Shown: one piece after another, positions 40,098 through 48,808 of the stretch
Numbering within the stretch: the first letter of the stretch is position 1
Layout of the letters: each line of letters opens with the position of its first letter
From: Longimicrobium terrae
GTDB taxonomy: Bacteria > Gemmatimonadota > Gemmatimonadetes > Longimicrobiales > Longimicrobiaceae
NCBI RefSeq assembly: GCF_014202995.1
Contig: NZ_JACHIA010000005.1
Span: forward strand, 124,001-188,000
Reading direction: 5' to 3'
DNA length: 64,000 nt
Program-made: the position numbers and the translations under genes
The notes under the pieces: model-generated
Database searches by the model: none
What the model saw: only the letters and a program-made list of their open reading frames with translations
Told to the model about the DNA's origin: nothing

Positions 40098-41465
40098 TCA
40101 TCCCCGGGCCGCCACCGCGCGCTCTACGAAGCGAGCCGCCATCCGCGGGTCCGCGCCAAAGTGCAGGTGCAGATACGAGGCGAGAATGTTTCCGTCGATG
40201 GAGACGAATCCATCCACCGCGCCGTTGTCCAGCCGGTACGCGGGGCGGATGGACGGGGCGGCCAGCGTGGAATGATGGAACTCGTGCCCGCGCACCATCC
40301 ATCCGGATTGCGCCACGGGAGAATCCGCCAGCGCACGCGCCTCGCGATAGCCGATCGTCAGCCCGCCCATCGCCGAGGTGCCGGGGATGACGCCCGCCAT
40401 CGCGTGCCGCGCACCGTCCGCGTCCACCAGCCACTCCGCCAGGTACATCAGCCCGCCGCACTCGGCGTAGACGGGGCGCCCGGACGCGGCAAAGGCGCGG
40501 ATCGCGTCCAGCATCGGCGCGTTTGCCGCCAGCGCCGCGGCATGCAGTTCCGGATAACCGCCGCCCAGGTACAGCGCATCCGCGTCAGGAAGGGAGTCGT
40601 CCGCCAGCGGAGAGAAGGGGACCAGTTCCGCGCCCGCCTCGCGCAGCAGGTCGAGGTTGTCTTCGTAGTAGAAGTCGAACGCCACGTCCCGCGCGACCGC
40701 GATCCGCGCACGTGTCTGCGCCACCGGTGGCGGGAGCGGATCGTCGAACCGCGGGAGCGCGCCCGCGGACCGCGCGATCTGGAGAATGGCGTCCACGTCG
40801 ATCGTGGGGCTGGCGAGGTCGCGCAGCCGCGCGATGTCCATCGGCCGCTCGGCCGCGGTGGTCAGCCCCAGGTGCCGCTCGGGCAGGCGGATGGCGTCGT
40901 CCGCCGGCAGCCAGCCGAGCACGGGGACGCCGGCCTGCACGACGGCGTCGCGGCAGAGCGCAAAATGCCCCGCGCCGGCGCAGCGGTTCAGAATCACTCC
41001 CGCGAGCGGCAGGTCCGGGGCGAGGGTGTTCAGCCCGTGCGCCACCGCCGCCGCCGTCCGCCCCATCGTCCACACGTCGATGACGGCGATCACCGGCGCG
41101 CGCAGAAGACGGGCGACGTGCGCGGTGGATCCTTCGTCGTCCGCGCCGCGCCCGTCGAACAGCCCCATCATCCCCTCGATGACCGCCACGTCCGCCGCGT
41201 TCCGCCCCGCCGTCGCGCGGCGGAAAAGGGCACGCAGCGTGTCTGGCGGCAGCAGCCACGCATCCAGGCTGCGCCCCGGCCGCCCCGCCGCCGCGCGGTG
41301 GTGGGCGGGATCGATGTAGTCCGGCCCGGCCTTGAACGGCGCGACGCAAAAGCCCCGCTCGGTGAGCAGGGCCATGATCGCGGCGGCGACGGTCGTTTTC
41401 CCCTGCCCGGTCCCCGCGGCGGCGATCACAAGCCGCGGTGCGTCTTCCCTAGCCTTTCCCGTCAT
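40098..41465 (-). CDS. cobB: Cobyrinate a,c-diamide synthase (CobB/CbiA)
   Basis: 455 aa from MTGKAREDAPRLVIAAAGTG. The start overlaps the stop of the upstream VTT gene by one base (TGATG). N-terminal P-loop VIAAAGTGQGKTTVAAAIMALL, then FKAGPDYIDPAHH, VIEGMMGLFDG and VILNRCAGAGHF. The C-terminal glutamine amidotransferase domain (GATase1-like) has VYAECGGLMYLAEWL with the catalytic Cys and GHEFHHST with His. It amidates two carboxyls of cobyrinate/hydrogenobyrinate using glutamine and ATP. No other cob genes adjoin it here; cbiX lies 13 kb away. Confidence 0.95.
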   Translation of the reverse strand: MTGKAREDAPRLVIAAAGTGQGKTTVAAAIMALLTERGFCVAPFKAGPDYIDPAHHRAAAGRPGRSLDAWLLPPDTLRALFRRATAGRNAADVAVIEGMMGLFDGRGADDEGSTAHVARLLRAPVIAVIDVWTMGRTAAAVAHGLNTLAPDLPLAGVILNRCAGAGHFALCRDAVVQAGVPVLGWLPADDAIRLPERHLGLTTAAERPMDIARLRDLASPTIDVDAILQIARSAGALPRFDDPLPPPVAQTRARIAVARDVAFDFYYEDNLDLLREAGAELVPFSPLADDSLPDADALYLGGGYPELHAAALAANAPMLDAIRAFAASGRPVYAECGGLMYLAEWLVDADGARHAMAGVIPGTSAMGGLTIGYREARALADSPVAQSGWMVRGHEFHHSTLAAPSIRPAYRLDNGAVDGFVSIDGNILASYLHLHFGADPRMAARFVERAVAARG

Positions 41466-41923
41466 CAGCCGTGCAGCCATGGGCGCACCAGGTGCGGTAC
41501 CAGCACGCAGACGGCGAAGCGGAAAAAACGGCCCACCAGGCCGATGGCCAGAAAGAGCCACAGGTTCATCCGCGCGGCTCCCGCCACCAGCGTCATCAGC
41601 ACAAAGGGCGGAAAGCCGACGAACGCGCTGATGAACATCACCATCCCCCCCGAACGGGGCTTGGTGGCGATGTACTCGTTGGCGCGGGTAAGCGCGTTCT
41701 GCAGGTGCTTGCCGGGAAGCTTTACGGCGCCGGTTCCCGCGTAGTAGACGAGGATCTTTCCCACCATCTGCCCCAGCGCGGCGGCCAGCGCCAGCGAAAG
41801 GGCAAAAGGCTTCGGCGCCAGTGCCGCCGCGCCGATCAGATAGATTTCAATGGGGATGACGGGAATGACCGCGCTGGCGAACGCGACGCCGAACGTGGCG
41901 AGACAGGCAAGCAGAAAAGACAT
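41465..41923 (-). CDS. Small VTT/SNARE-associated (YqaA-like) membrane protein
   Basis: 152 aa from MSFLLACLATFGVAFASAVIPVIPIEIYL. Four or five hydrophobic helices with Pro- and Gly-rich re-entrant-like stretches: PVIPIEIYLIGAAAL, SLALAAALGQMVGKILVYYAG, MVMFISAFVGFPPFVLMTLVAGAARM. These are the hallmarks of short YqaA/DedA-like (VTT domain) proteins. A longer upstream frame is Arg-rich and rejected. Precedes cobB with a one-base overlap; it could transport or scramble lipids. A connection to cobalamin is not evident. Confidence 0.85.
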   Translation of the reverse strand: MSFLLACLATFGVAFASAVIPVIPIEIYLIGAAALAPKPFALSLALAAALGQMVGKILVYYAGTGAVKLPGKHLQNALTRANEYIATKPRSGGMVMFISAFVGFPPFVLMTLVAGAARMNLWLFLAIGLVGRFFRFAVCVLVPHLVRPWLHG

Positions 41924-42144
41924 CACAATCCGGTGCAGGGGCGTGCCGACAGGGACGGAAACGTAACGCGGCGTCACGGCCCGTGCACCCTGCCGCGCAA
42001 GGACGGCGCCGCGCGGAAACGGATGGCTTCGCCGCCGGGCGCGGGCTGGGAATTGCATTCCCCCGGCCGGGGCGCGGAGCGCGCGCCGTTGTTCGCACCC
42101 CGTGGCCGCCGCCGCGGGCCGCATCCACCGTACGGGAGTCCGCC

Positions 42145-42654
42145 GTGATCCGTTTCCTCCGTTCCGCCCGCATCGCGGTTCTGCTCGCCCTGCCGCTGCT
42201 CGCGGCCTGCGACGACGGTTTTACGGCCCCCAAGCGGCGCGACATCGCGGGCACGTACGCGCTGGCCAGCATCCAGGTCACGGAGAGCGGCGCCACGACC
42301 ACGAAGCCGGTTCCGCTGCTGCTGTACCAGGGGCCGCTGACGGTGAACGGCACGGCGTTCAGCATCCGTTACGAGCTGCTGTCGGGCTCCATCGCCCTCA
42401 CGGAAACCGGCGGCACCTTTTCCTACTCCGCCACCTACCGCATCACCGAGGTGAATGGAGGATTCGCGCCGGACACGCGCACGGTGACCGCATCCGGTAC
42501 GTACCTGTTCCTGAACGGGCAGATCGGCCTCACCCAGACCGCGGGCGGCGACGCGGAGATCGCGCCCGGCGGTACGCTGGTAAACGGAGAGCTTACGTTG
42601 CAGACGCGCGAACCGCTGTTCGGCAGCCCCGGCACGTACCTGTTCCGCCGGTGA
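42145..42654 (+). CDS. Small lipoprotein, unknown function
   Basis: 169 aa from a GTG with GGGAG 6-7 bp upstream. MIRFLRSARIAVLLALPLLAACDDGF has a lipobox LAAC. The mature part is beta-rich (DIAGTYALASIQVTESG, GPLTVNGTAFSIRYELLSG, TGGTFSYSATYRITEVNG, GTYLFLNGQIGLTQTAGG), suggesting a lipocalin-like or small barrel fold. It ends with its own hairpin terminator. No family was recognised. Confidence 0.82.
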   Translation: MIRFLRSARIAVLLALPLLAACDDGFTAPKRRDIAGTYALASIQVTESGATTTKPVPLLLYQGPLTVNGTAFSIRYELLSGSIALTETGGTFSYSATYRITEVNGGFAPDTRTVTASGTYLFLNGQIGLTQTAGGDAEIAPGGTLVNGELTLQTREPLFGSPGTYLFRR

Positions 42655-42672
42655 CGGGATCTGGATGGATGA

Positions 42673-42709
42673 CGAGGGGCCCCGGAGCTTGCTGCCCCGG
42701 GGCCCCTCG
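42673..42709 (+). terminator. Strong GC hairpin after lipoprotein gene
   Basis: CGAGGGGCCCCGG and CCGGGGCCCCTCG, a perfect 13-bp stem with an 11-base loop. There is no T-run, but it is placed 18 bp after the stop. Confidence 0.8.
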
Positions 42710-42849
42710 CTCGTTCTCCGCGCCATCGTGCCTGACGGGTCCGCCGATGCCCCCGTCGATCTGCCACGTGGTGGCTCGGATAGATGCCGCTGATCGGCGT
42801 CACCAATCCGCAGGTGTCCTGCGTAGCGATACTGATATCGACGCGAGGA

Positions 42850-43833
42850 TCAGGGCTGCTGGCGGGAGAGCGTCATCACCCAGGGCGCGATCGGGGGCTC
42901 GCCGGCAAAGAAGTCGCCGCGCTCTCCCTGTGTAATCGCCCAGCGGTGAATCCAGCTGATTCCGCCCGCGCCGGTGAACGTGTCGGCCGACGCGTACACG
43001 GGGTCGTCCAGTGCCTGCGCCATGGGCACGAACCGGTAGCCGCGGCGGCGCAGCATCTCGGCCACACGCCCGAAGTGGTCGGCGTTCAGATTGTTGGCGT
43101 GCACCAGCAGCACCTGCGGGATCTCGCGGCCGAACAGCGCGGTGGACTGCTGCTCGTAGTACGCGGTAATCGCTTCCATGTAGCGCACGTACTCGTCCGC
43201 CAGACGCACGCGCGTGGCGGAATCCGGCGCGTAGTCGTACGCGGCGGCAAAAAGCCAGTCCTGGTCGTCGATGGTGACCGGCGCCACGCGATAGCCGCGC
43301 TCCGTCAGCAGCGCCTCCACCCGGCGGCGGTCATCCAGCGAGCGTCCCGTGTGCAGAAACGGGTGGCGAAAGTAGCGGGGCCGCTGTCCGGAATCCCGCG
43401 TCAGCGCGCGCGTCACGGAATCCCCGCGCGTGATGTCGGCCAGGTACGCGTCCAGGGACGTGGTGTGCATGTCCAGGTGCGCGTAGCCGTGGTTGCCCAG
43501 TTCCAGCCCGGCATCCGTCCACTGGCGCAGAAAGGCGATCCTCTGCGGATCCGGCGCCCCATCCGTCACCAGCTTGGCCTCGTTGACGAACCCGATCACC
43601 GGAATGCGGTTTTCGGTGATCGTGGCAATCAGCCGTGTGGTGATGCGCTCGTGCGTGGCCAGCACCCCGTCGTTCACCTGCGCCACGGCCGGCAGATCGT
43701 CAAAAGTGATGACCATCTGCCGCTCAGTGGTGGGAGCGGCTGGGCTTCGGGCAGCTGCGGGCCCCTGCGCCGAAGCGATTGACGCGGCCAGGAAGGTCGC
43801 CGCAAGGCTGATGGTTGCAACGCGCATGTTCAT
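42850..43833 (-). CDS. Secreted polysaccharide deacetylase (NodB-like)
   Basis: 327 aa with signal MNMRVATISLAATFLAASIASAQ. NodB motifs: MVITFDDLPAV (catalytic Asp and metal Asp), LELGNHGYAHLDMH (metal His residues), RYFRHPFLHTGRS (motif 3 Arg/Pro), and a late LVHANNLNADHF. It removes acetyl (or similar) groups from surface or wall polysaccharide outside the cytoplasm. Its ATG overlaps the stop of the PIN gene by 4 bases, so it is translated from the same transcript as the putative DUF433/PIN module. That association is unusual. Confidence 0.92.
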   Translation of the reverse strand: MNMRVATISLAATFLAASIASAQGPAAARSPAAPTTERQMVITFDDLPAVAQVNDGVLATHERITTRLIATITENRIPVIGFVNEAKLVTDGAPDPQRIAFLRQWTDAGLELGNHGYAHLDMHTTSLDAYLADITRGDSVTRALTRDSGQRPRYFRHPFLHTGRSLDDRRRVEALLTERGYRVAPVTIDDQDWLFAAAYDYAPDSATRVRLADEYVRYMEAITAYYEQQSTALFGREIPQVLLVHANNLNADHFGRVAEMLRRRGYRFVPMAQALDDPVYASADTFTGAGGISWIHRWAITQGERGDFFAGEPPIAPWVMTLSRQQP

Positions 43834-44189
43834 GAGGGCAGACGCCGTTGTCGGATGCGATCTTCGTAGACCACGGTGAAGTAGCCGGTGATCTCCAGCT
43901 CGGTCGAGTTCACCAAAGCCGCGACCGCGTGTCCAACGGCGGTGAGGTCGGCCGGTCCGCGTCGAATGTAGATCACGGCGCGGGGCGCAGGCGCTCCTCG
44001 ATAGTAGATCAGTTCCCCGAAGTCTCGGTCTTGAGTGATGAGAACCCGGCCCGTGGCCCGTGCGAGCGCAAGGACATCGGTGTCCGCACTCCCCGGCGCG
44101 AGTTCCGCAACCGACTCGATGTCGAGGTTCGCGGCTCTCAGCAGAGTTACGCTCAGCGCCGAGACATTCTCATCCGCCAGAAAGCGCAT
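43830..44189 (-). CDS. DUF5615-type PIN-like toxin
   Basis: 119 aa. MRFLADENVSALSVTLLRAANLD has the leading acidic residue pair of PIN-like (DUF5615/Mut7-C-related) nucleases, then ATGRVLITQDRDFGELIYYRGAP supplies TxDxDF, with the usual PRAVIYIRRG block. Typical DUF5615 proteins are about 110-120 aa and are paired with DUF433 proteins in toxin-antitoxin modules. Start codon immediately follows the DUF433 stop with no spacer. Likely an RNase; activity inferred from family. Confidence 0.9.
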   Translation of the reverse strand: MRFLADENVSALSVTLLRAANLDIESVAELAPGSADTDVLALARATGRVLITQDRDFGELIYYRGAPAPRAVIYIRRGPADLTAVGHAVAALVNSTELEITGYFTVVYEDRIRQRRLPS

Positions 44190-44444
44190 TCAGTCTGCCG
44201 CGGCCAGCGAGGCAGAGAAGTACGACTCTTCGCTCATGTTGTCCTGAGCGAACGCGAACACGGCGCGAAGGTCCTCCGGCTTCAGATGCGGATACCCCTC
44301 CAGCACCTGCGCCTGCGTCAGCCCGTCCGCAAAAAGCCCGAGCAGGAATTCAACAGCCAGCCTCGTCCCGCGAACAACCGGCCGGCCAGACAGGATTGCG
44401 GGATCCGAGTGGATATGCTCGCGCCAGTCAATCTTGCTTTCCAT
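44190..44444 (-). CDS. DUF433-type antitoxin
   Basis: 84 aa from MESKIDWREHIHSDPAILSGRP. The whole DUF433 domain is present: DPAILSGRPVVRGTRLAVEFLLGLFADGLTQAQVLEGYPHLKPEDLRA, a small winged-helix-like fold. DUF433 is the usual partner of DUF5615 PIN proteins, acting as antitoxin and probable autorepressor. AAGGTGG serves as ribosome site. The stop and toxin start abut exactly. Confidence 0.9.
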   Translation of the reverse strand: MESKIDWREHIHSDPAILSGRPVVRGTRLAVEFLLGLFADGLTQAQVLEGYPHLKPEDLRAVFAFAQDNMSEESYFSASLAAAD

Positions 44445-44481
44445 GACGACCACCTTGGTTGGGGATGAGATCGGTCGCGGT

Positions 44482-47118
44482 TCAACGCGACTGCTGCGCC
44501 GCCGCCCGAATCCGCACGGTGCGCTCCAGTTCATCGCGCGACTGCAGCAGCTTGCGGCGCACGTCCAGCGGCAGGTCCGGGTTCTCGGCCAGGTAGCGGT
44601 CCACCACGGCCAGCGCCTCCGGGCTGGACTGCCCGCCCACGAACGAGCTGATCCAGCGCGGCAAAAAGAAGATGCGCCGGTTGTCGCGAATCCACACCAG
44701 CCGGTCCAGCGAGCGGCGCAGGAACGGGAGCGTGAGGTCCGCCTGCGACGGCACGTTGAACGTTCCGGCCGCGGCCGTCACCCACTCCTCGTTCAGCGCC
44801 GGATCATCCAGAAAGCGCCCGAACAGCTCCGCCTTCGACGCCGCGGACGGCACCGCCGCCTGCGCCACGAACGCCCGCCGCGGCGACTCGGCGCTGGTGT
44901 CGCGCGCCGCCTCCGCGCTGATCAGCCGCGCCGGCTCCCGCTCGCCGAGCGAAACCAGCCGCTCCACGATGCTCCACCGCGTCGGCTGCCGCACCGCCGC
45001 GCCGTCGAACGTCCGCGTGCCGGCCAGGTACTCGCGCAGCACTGCACGCCCCTCGTCCGTGCGCGCCGTGCCCGCCAGCCAGTCCAGGCTCGCCTTGCGC
45101 GCGCCGTAACCCAGGCGCGAATCCGCCGTGCGCGCCAGCAGCAGCCGCTCCCACTGCGCGGACAGCGCCGCGCCGCGCGCCTCCGGAAGGTAGGTGGCGA
45201 TCGCCGTCCACGCGCGCCCCATGTTCAGCCCGGCGATCTGCTCGTCCGTTTCCGCCGGCAGGTCGCGCAGCACCGTCGCGGCGAACGCGGCCGGGTCCAT
45301 CCGTCCCTCGCGCACCTCGTCCCACAGCGCGCCCCACAGCATCGCCCGGCGCAGCCCGTCCGGCTCCGATCCCACCTTCTGCGCCACGTGCCGCGCGCTG
45401 GCGCTGTCCAGCAGAAACAGCCCGTAGCCGTAGTCGCCCTCGTTGCTCCACACGTACTCCGGCGCGGGGAGCCCCGCCGCCTCGCGCACCTCCGTCACCG
45501 CACCCGTGAACGCCACGGGAATGACGGTGTCGCGCCTACCGCCGTATGCCAGGCGGACCAGGACGCGCCCCGGCCACCATCCGCCGGGATCGCCCGCCAG
45601 GTCGCGCGCCGGACGCTGGTGCAGCGTCAGCCCGCGGATGCGCCCGTCGCGCACTTCCACCCGCGTTTCCACGACGGGCATTCCCGCGCGCAGAATGTAC
45701 TGCTCGCCGAACTGTTCCAGCGGCACGCCCGACGTTTCCTGCACCGCGGCCAGCAGATCGCGCCAGGTGGCGTTGCCGTACGCATGGCGCTTGAGGAACA
45801 CCGTGAGTCCCGCCTGGAACGCCGAATCGCCCACCATGAAGTTGAGCTGCTTCAGAATGGCGGGCGCCTTGTTGTAGACGATGGGGCCGTAGTTGCTCTT
45901 GGCCAGGTCCAGGTTGGGCAGGTCCTGCCACACCGGCGTGGTGCCGGAGGTCTGGTCCGTGGCGTACGCCAGCGGCTTGTTGCGCAGGTAGAAGCTCTTC
46001 CACGCCTCGCTTCCCGGATCCAGCTCGTCCTGAATGCGGGCCGCCATGTACGTGCTGAACCCCTCCTTGAGCCACAGGTCGTCAAACCAGCGCATGGTCA
46101 CCAGGTCGCCGAACCACTGGTGCGCCACCTCGTGGTAGATGGTGCTCTTGCGGCCGATCTGCTGGTTGAGCGTCGGTGCTTCGCGAAAGACGAACTGGCT
46201 TTCGTTGTAGAAGACCGCCCCCACGTGCTCCATCCCGCCAAAGGGGAAGGCGGGCGCCAGCAGCATGTCGAACTTGGCGAAGGGAAAGGGGACGCCGAAG
46301 TACCCTTCCAGCCATCGCACGGCCCGGCGGTTGGCCTGCATCAGCGTGTCGGCGTCCACCTCGCCGGCGCGGCTGGCGCGGGCGTACAGGGTGATGGGGA
46401 GCCCGTCGTCGTCCGACGTCCACGTGCGCCACGGCCCGGCGGCAAAGGCGGCCAGGTAGGTGCTGATGGGCTCCGTCTCCGCGAAGGTCCAGCGCCGCAC
46501 CGCGCCGTCCGGCTCCGGCGAGCCCGGCCCGTTGGCCAGCACCTTCCACCCCGCCGGCGCGGTGATGGTCACGCGGAAGCGCGCCTTGAGGTCCGGCTGG
46601 TCGAACGAGGGAAAGAGCTGGTTGGCGTCCGCGGGAACCAGCAGCGTGTACAGGTAGCGCGAGCCGTCCGCCGTGTCGTCCGCGCGGATGATGCTGGCGC
46701 CCGCCGGCGCGATGCGCGCAGTGAACGCCGCGGTGACGGTGTTTTCCCCCGCGCGCAGCCGCGCGGCGGGAATGCGCAGGTGGCCGTTGCGCCACTCCGC
46801 ATCCGCCACGGGAACGTCGTTCACCGAGACGGCGCCCAGCGCGGGGCCGCGAAAGTCCAAGATCAGGTCGCCCGCCTCCGCCGCGCGCACGAAGCCCACC
46901 CGCACCCGCCCCGGTGCGCTGTCCGCGGCGGTTACGTCCAGTTCCAGCCCGTAGCGCACGTCGCGCAGGGTGGCGGCGCGGCGGCGGGCCAGTTCCGCGC
47001 TCACGCCGGGCTGCATCATCCCGTCCGGGGCGGCGCTCACGGACGACTGCCCGGCCAGCGGCGCGGCGAGAACAAGGGGAGCAAGGATGAGCGGAAGCAG
47101 CGCATGTCGACGGATCAT
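44482..47118 (-). CDS. Secreted M1-family aminopeptidase
   Basis: 878 aa from MIRRHALLPLILAPLVLAAPLAGQ, a signal peptide; an ATG 15 codons earlier is less likely. N-terminal beta domain (about 50-220), then the catalytic domain: exopeptidase motif FGGMEHVGAVFYN and zinc site STIYHEVAHQWFGDLVTMRWFDDLWLKEGFS (HEXXH-X18-E). The C-terminal half is helical ERAP1/ARM-like. It resembles aminopeptidase N, a periplasmic or extracellular enzyme that removes N-terminal residues from peptides. Monocistronic. Confidence 0.94.
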   Translation of the reverse strand: MIRRHALLPLILAPLVLAAPLAGQSSVSAAPDGMMQPGVSAELARRRAATLRDVRYGLELDVTAADSAPGRVRVGFVRAAEAGDLILDFRGPALGAVSVNDVPVADAEWRNGHLRIPAARLRAGENTVTAAFTARIAPAGASIIRADDTADGSRYLYTLLVPADANQLFPSFDQPDLKARFRVTITAPAGWKVLANGPGSPEPDGAVRRWTFAETEPISTYLAAFAAGPWRTWTSDDDGLPITLYARASRAGEVDADTLMQANRRAVRWLEGYFGVPFPFAKFDMLLAPAFPFGGMEHVGAVFYNESQFVFREAPTLNQQIGRKSTIYHEVAHQWFGDLVTMRWFDDLWLKEGFSTYMAARIQDELDPGSEAWKSFYLRNKPLAYATDQTSGTTPVWQDLPNLDLAKSNYGPIVYNKAPAILKQLNFMVGDSAFQAGLTVFLKRHAYGNATWRDLLAAVQETSGVPLEQFGEQYILRAGMPVVETRVEVRDGRIRGLTLHQRPARDLAGDPGGWWPGRVLVRLAYGGRRDTVIPVAFTGAVTEVREAAGLPAPEYVWSNEGDYGYGLFLLDSASARHVAQKVGSEPDGLRRAMLWGALWDEVREGRMDPAAFAATVLRDLPAETDEQIAGLNMGRAWTAIATYLPEARGAALSAQWERLLLARTADSRLGYGARKASLDWLAGTARTDEGRAVLREYLAGTRTFDGAAVRQPTRWSIVERLVSLGEREPARLISAEAARDTSAESPRRAFVAQAAVPSAASKAELFGRFLDDPALNEEWVTAAAGTFNVPSQADLTLPFLRRSLDRLVWIRDNRRIFFLPRWISSFVGGQSSPEALAVVDRYLAENPDLPLDVRRKLLQSRDELERTVRIRAAAQQSR

Positions 47119-47211
47119 CGGGCGTAACCACGGATTTGCGCGCACGGCGGCGATCCCGTCCACGGCGGCGGGGCGAACGCGGGTGCGGCGGCTGAAAAGG
47201 ATGACGCCGAA

Positions 47212-47622
47212 CTATAGACGGGCCCGCCGTTCCGGGACAGAGGTCCTGTCCGCCGCCATCGCATCCACCTCCGCCTGTTCGTCCGGGTCGGACTCCCACT
47301 GCATGGGCTCGATCGCTTCGATCTCGGCTGCGCTGGACGAGTGGATGGCATGATACAAATCCCACGCTGTCTGCAGGCCCAGCCACATGTCCGCCGTGGT
47401 TCCCAGGAAGCGGGCGAATCGCAGGGCCGTATCCGCCGTGACCCCCCGGCGGGCGTTCACGATTTCGTTGAGACGGACATATGAAACGCCGATCCGCCGC
47501 GCGAACTCGGCCTGCGTCATCCCCATCGGCCCCAGGAACTCGTGCAGCAGCATCTGCCCGGGATGCGTTGGTTCACGGTGGGTGGGCAGGTTTCGGTAAA
47601 CATGCGTATAAAGCGTCGACAT
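47212..47622 (-). CDS. higA: HigA-type antitoxin (XRE family)
   Basis: 136 aa from MSTLYTHVYRNLPTHREPTHPG. HigA N-terminal motif HPGQMLLHEFLGPMGMTQAEFARRIGVSYVRLNEIVNARRGVTADTALRFARFLGTTADMWLGLQTAWDL is the complete helix-turn-helix domain. A ~35-residue acidic tail follows (AAEIEAIEPMQWESDPDEQAEV), longer than the usual ~100-aa HigA. It lies 25 bp after the HigB stop. Expected to neutralise HigB and repress the operon. Confidence 0.93.
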   Translation of the reverse strand: MSTLYTHVYRNLPTHREPTHPGQMLLHEFLGPMGMTQAEFARRIGVSYVRLNEIVNARRGVTADTALRFARFLGTTADMWLGLQTAWDLYHAIHSSSAAEIEAIEPMQWESDPDEQAEVDAMAADRTSVPERRARL

Positions 47623-47647
47623 GTTTTCTTCCACCCGGCTGACCGGC

Positions 47648-47941
47648 TCAGTGGTAATCGAGGATCTGGACCTCGGTCGCGCCTCCTTCCGAGAACCAGA
47701 ACCTGATCCGGTACTGGTCGTTGATTCGAATGCTGTGGTATCCAATGTAGTCTCCCTTCAGCTTTTCCAGGCGATTCCCCGGCGGGACCTGCAGATCGGT
47801 CACTTGCTTCGCTTCGTCGATCCGCTCCAATCGCCTGAGTGCGGCGGGCCAGAGGATCCGCGGGCAGGTTTGCCGGGCGGCGCGGGTGTCTCTGCCGCGG
47901 TAGATGTCTTCCGTACCATCATCGGCGAACGACTTGATCAT
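47648..47941 (-). CDS. higB: HigB/RelE-type toxin
   Basis: 97 aa from MIKSFADDGTEDIYRGRDTRAARQ. Family blocks: IKSFADDGTEDIYRG, LWPAALRRLERIDEA, LQVPPGNRLEKLKGD, GYHSIRINDQYRIRFWF and the final VQILDYH. HigB toxins are ribosome-dependent mRNA endonucleases. Toxin first, antitoxin second is the normal higBA order. A strong promoter with an overlapping palindrome is just upstream. Confidence 0.94.
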   Translation of the reverse strand: MIKSFADDGTEDIYRGRDTRAARQTCPRILWPAALRRLERIDEAKQVTDLQVPPGNRLEKLKGDYIGYHSIRINDQYRIRFWFSEGGATEVQILDYH

Positions 47942-48002
47942 CGCGGGTGCGCGAGGTGGCGGGTGGATGAGAACGGACCCGTGCACCTCTCGCGCTGTCC
48001 AG

Positions 48003-48031
48003 ATTATAACGAGGTCCGTTATAGTCTGCAA
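48003..48031 (-). promoter_or_regulatory. higBA promoter with overlapping operator palindrome
   Basis: On the minus strand TTGCAG (48026-48031) and TATAAT (48003-48008) are separated by exactly 17 bp, the best sigma-70-like promoter seen in the window. A palindrome TATAACG-AGGTC-CGTTATA (48005-48023) overlaps the -10 and spacer, so bound repressor would block polymerase. HigA is the obvious candidate. Transcription would start about 50-55 bp before the higB start codon. Confidence 0.8.
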
Positions 48032-48169
48032 GCCCGGCGAGTGATGCCCCACCAAGCTGATGAATGAGGTGTAAACATGGCAATGTCTGTGGTTTAAGTG
48101 ATCCGCACGCTGGCGGAAAGTGAACGTGGTGGTCAGGCGGGCATTGTTTCTGCCTGTGCGGATTGCCCC

Positions 48170-48808
48170 ATGAAACCAACGAAAATCTTTCTGCTTTCGC
48201 CTGCGTACTCCGGCGGCAAGCGCGGGCAGATGCTGCTGCGCGAAGCGGCAACCTTTCCTCTGGCGACACAGCTGCGCAGCGCGGAAGGCGCGGAGCTGGG
48301 CGACGTCTTCAGTTTTCTGAGCGGATTGTACTTTCGCGGCAAGATCGCGTACGCCCGCGCCTTTGCCGCGCCGCCGCCGCGGCTGCCCGGCGCGCTCGTC
48401 ATCACCCCCACGCGCGGGCTGGTGCCGGCGGAGTCGCGCATCGGGGCCGGCGTGCTGCGCGAGTTCGCGGAGCAGGGCGAGGTGGCGCTGAACAACGCCC
48501 GCTACCGCGAGCCGCTGGAGGAGCACGCCCGGGCCGTGGTGCAGGCGAGTGCGCCGGACACGGCATTCGTTCTGCTGGGGAGCATCGCTTCCGGCAAGTA
48601 CGTGGACGTTTTGGCGAGCATCATGGGTGACCGGCTGATGTTTCCCACCGACTTCGTGGGGCGCGGCGACATGAGCCGCGGCGGGCTCATGCTGCGGGCG
48701 GCGGCCGACGGTCCGGAGCTGGCGTACACGCCGGTGCGGGGCGCCGTCCGCCACGGCGCGCGTCCACCCAAGCTCGCTCCCCGATCGTGGAAACAGGCCG
48801 ACCCATGA
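48170..48808 (+). CDS. Unknown protein encoded with LigD-like polymerase and ligase
   Basis: 212 aa from MKPTKIFLLSPAYSGGKRGQML. The first half has an alpha/beta pattern (KIFLLSPAYSGGKR, DVFSFLSGLYFRGKIAYARAFA), then LVITPTRGLVPAES, and later AFVLLGSIASGKYVDVLASI. The progression of a small hydrophobic strand with an SPAYSGG loop, 'YFRGK...YA' helix and 'GLVPxE' recalls DUF6884-like Rossmann proteins. I could not assign a family with confidence. The stop overlaps the start of the LigD polymerase by ATGA, strongly implying a functional link to DNA end repair or nucleotide processing. Confidence 0.85.
   Translation: MKPTKIFLLSPAYSGGKRGQMLLREAATFPLATQLRSAEGAELGDVFSFLSGLYFRGKIAYARAFAAPPPRLPGALVITPTRGLVPAESRIGAGVLREFAEQGEVALNNARYREPLEEHARAVVQASAPDTAFVLLGSIASGKYVDVLASIMGDRLMFPTDFVGRGDMSRGGLMLRAAADGPELAYTPVRGAVRHGARPPKLAPRSWKQADP

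Noticed and set aside
44434-47127. 897-aa plus-strand ORF antisense to the M1 aminopeptidase
   Set aside because: Composition is Arg/His-rich and it fully overlaps an enzyme with intact GGMEH and HEXXH motifs.
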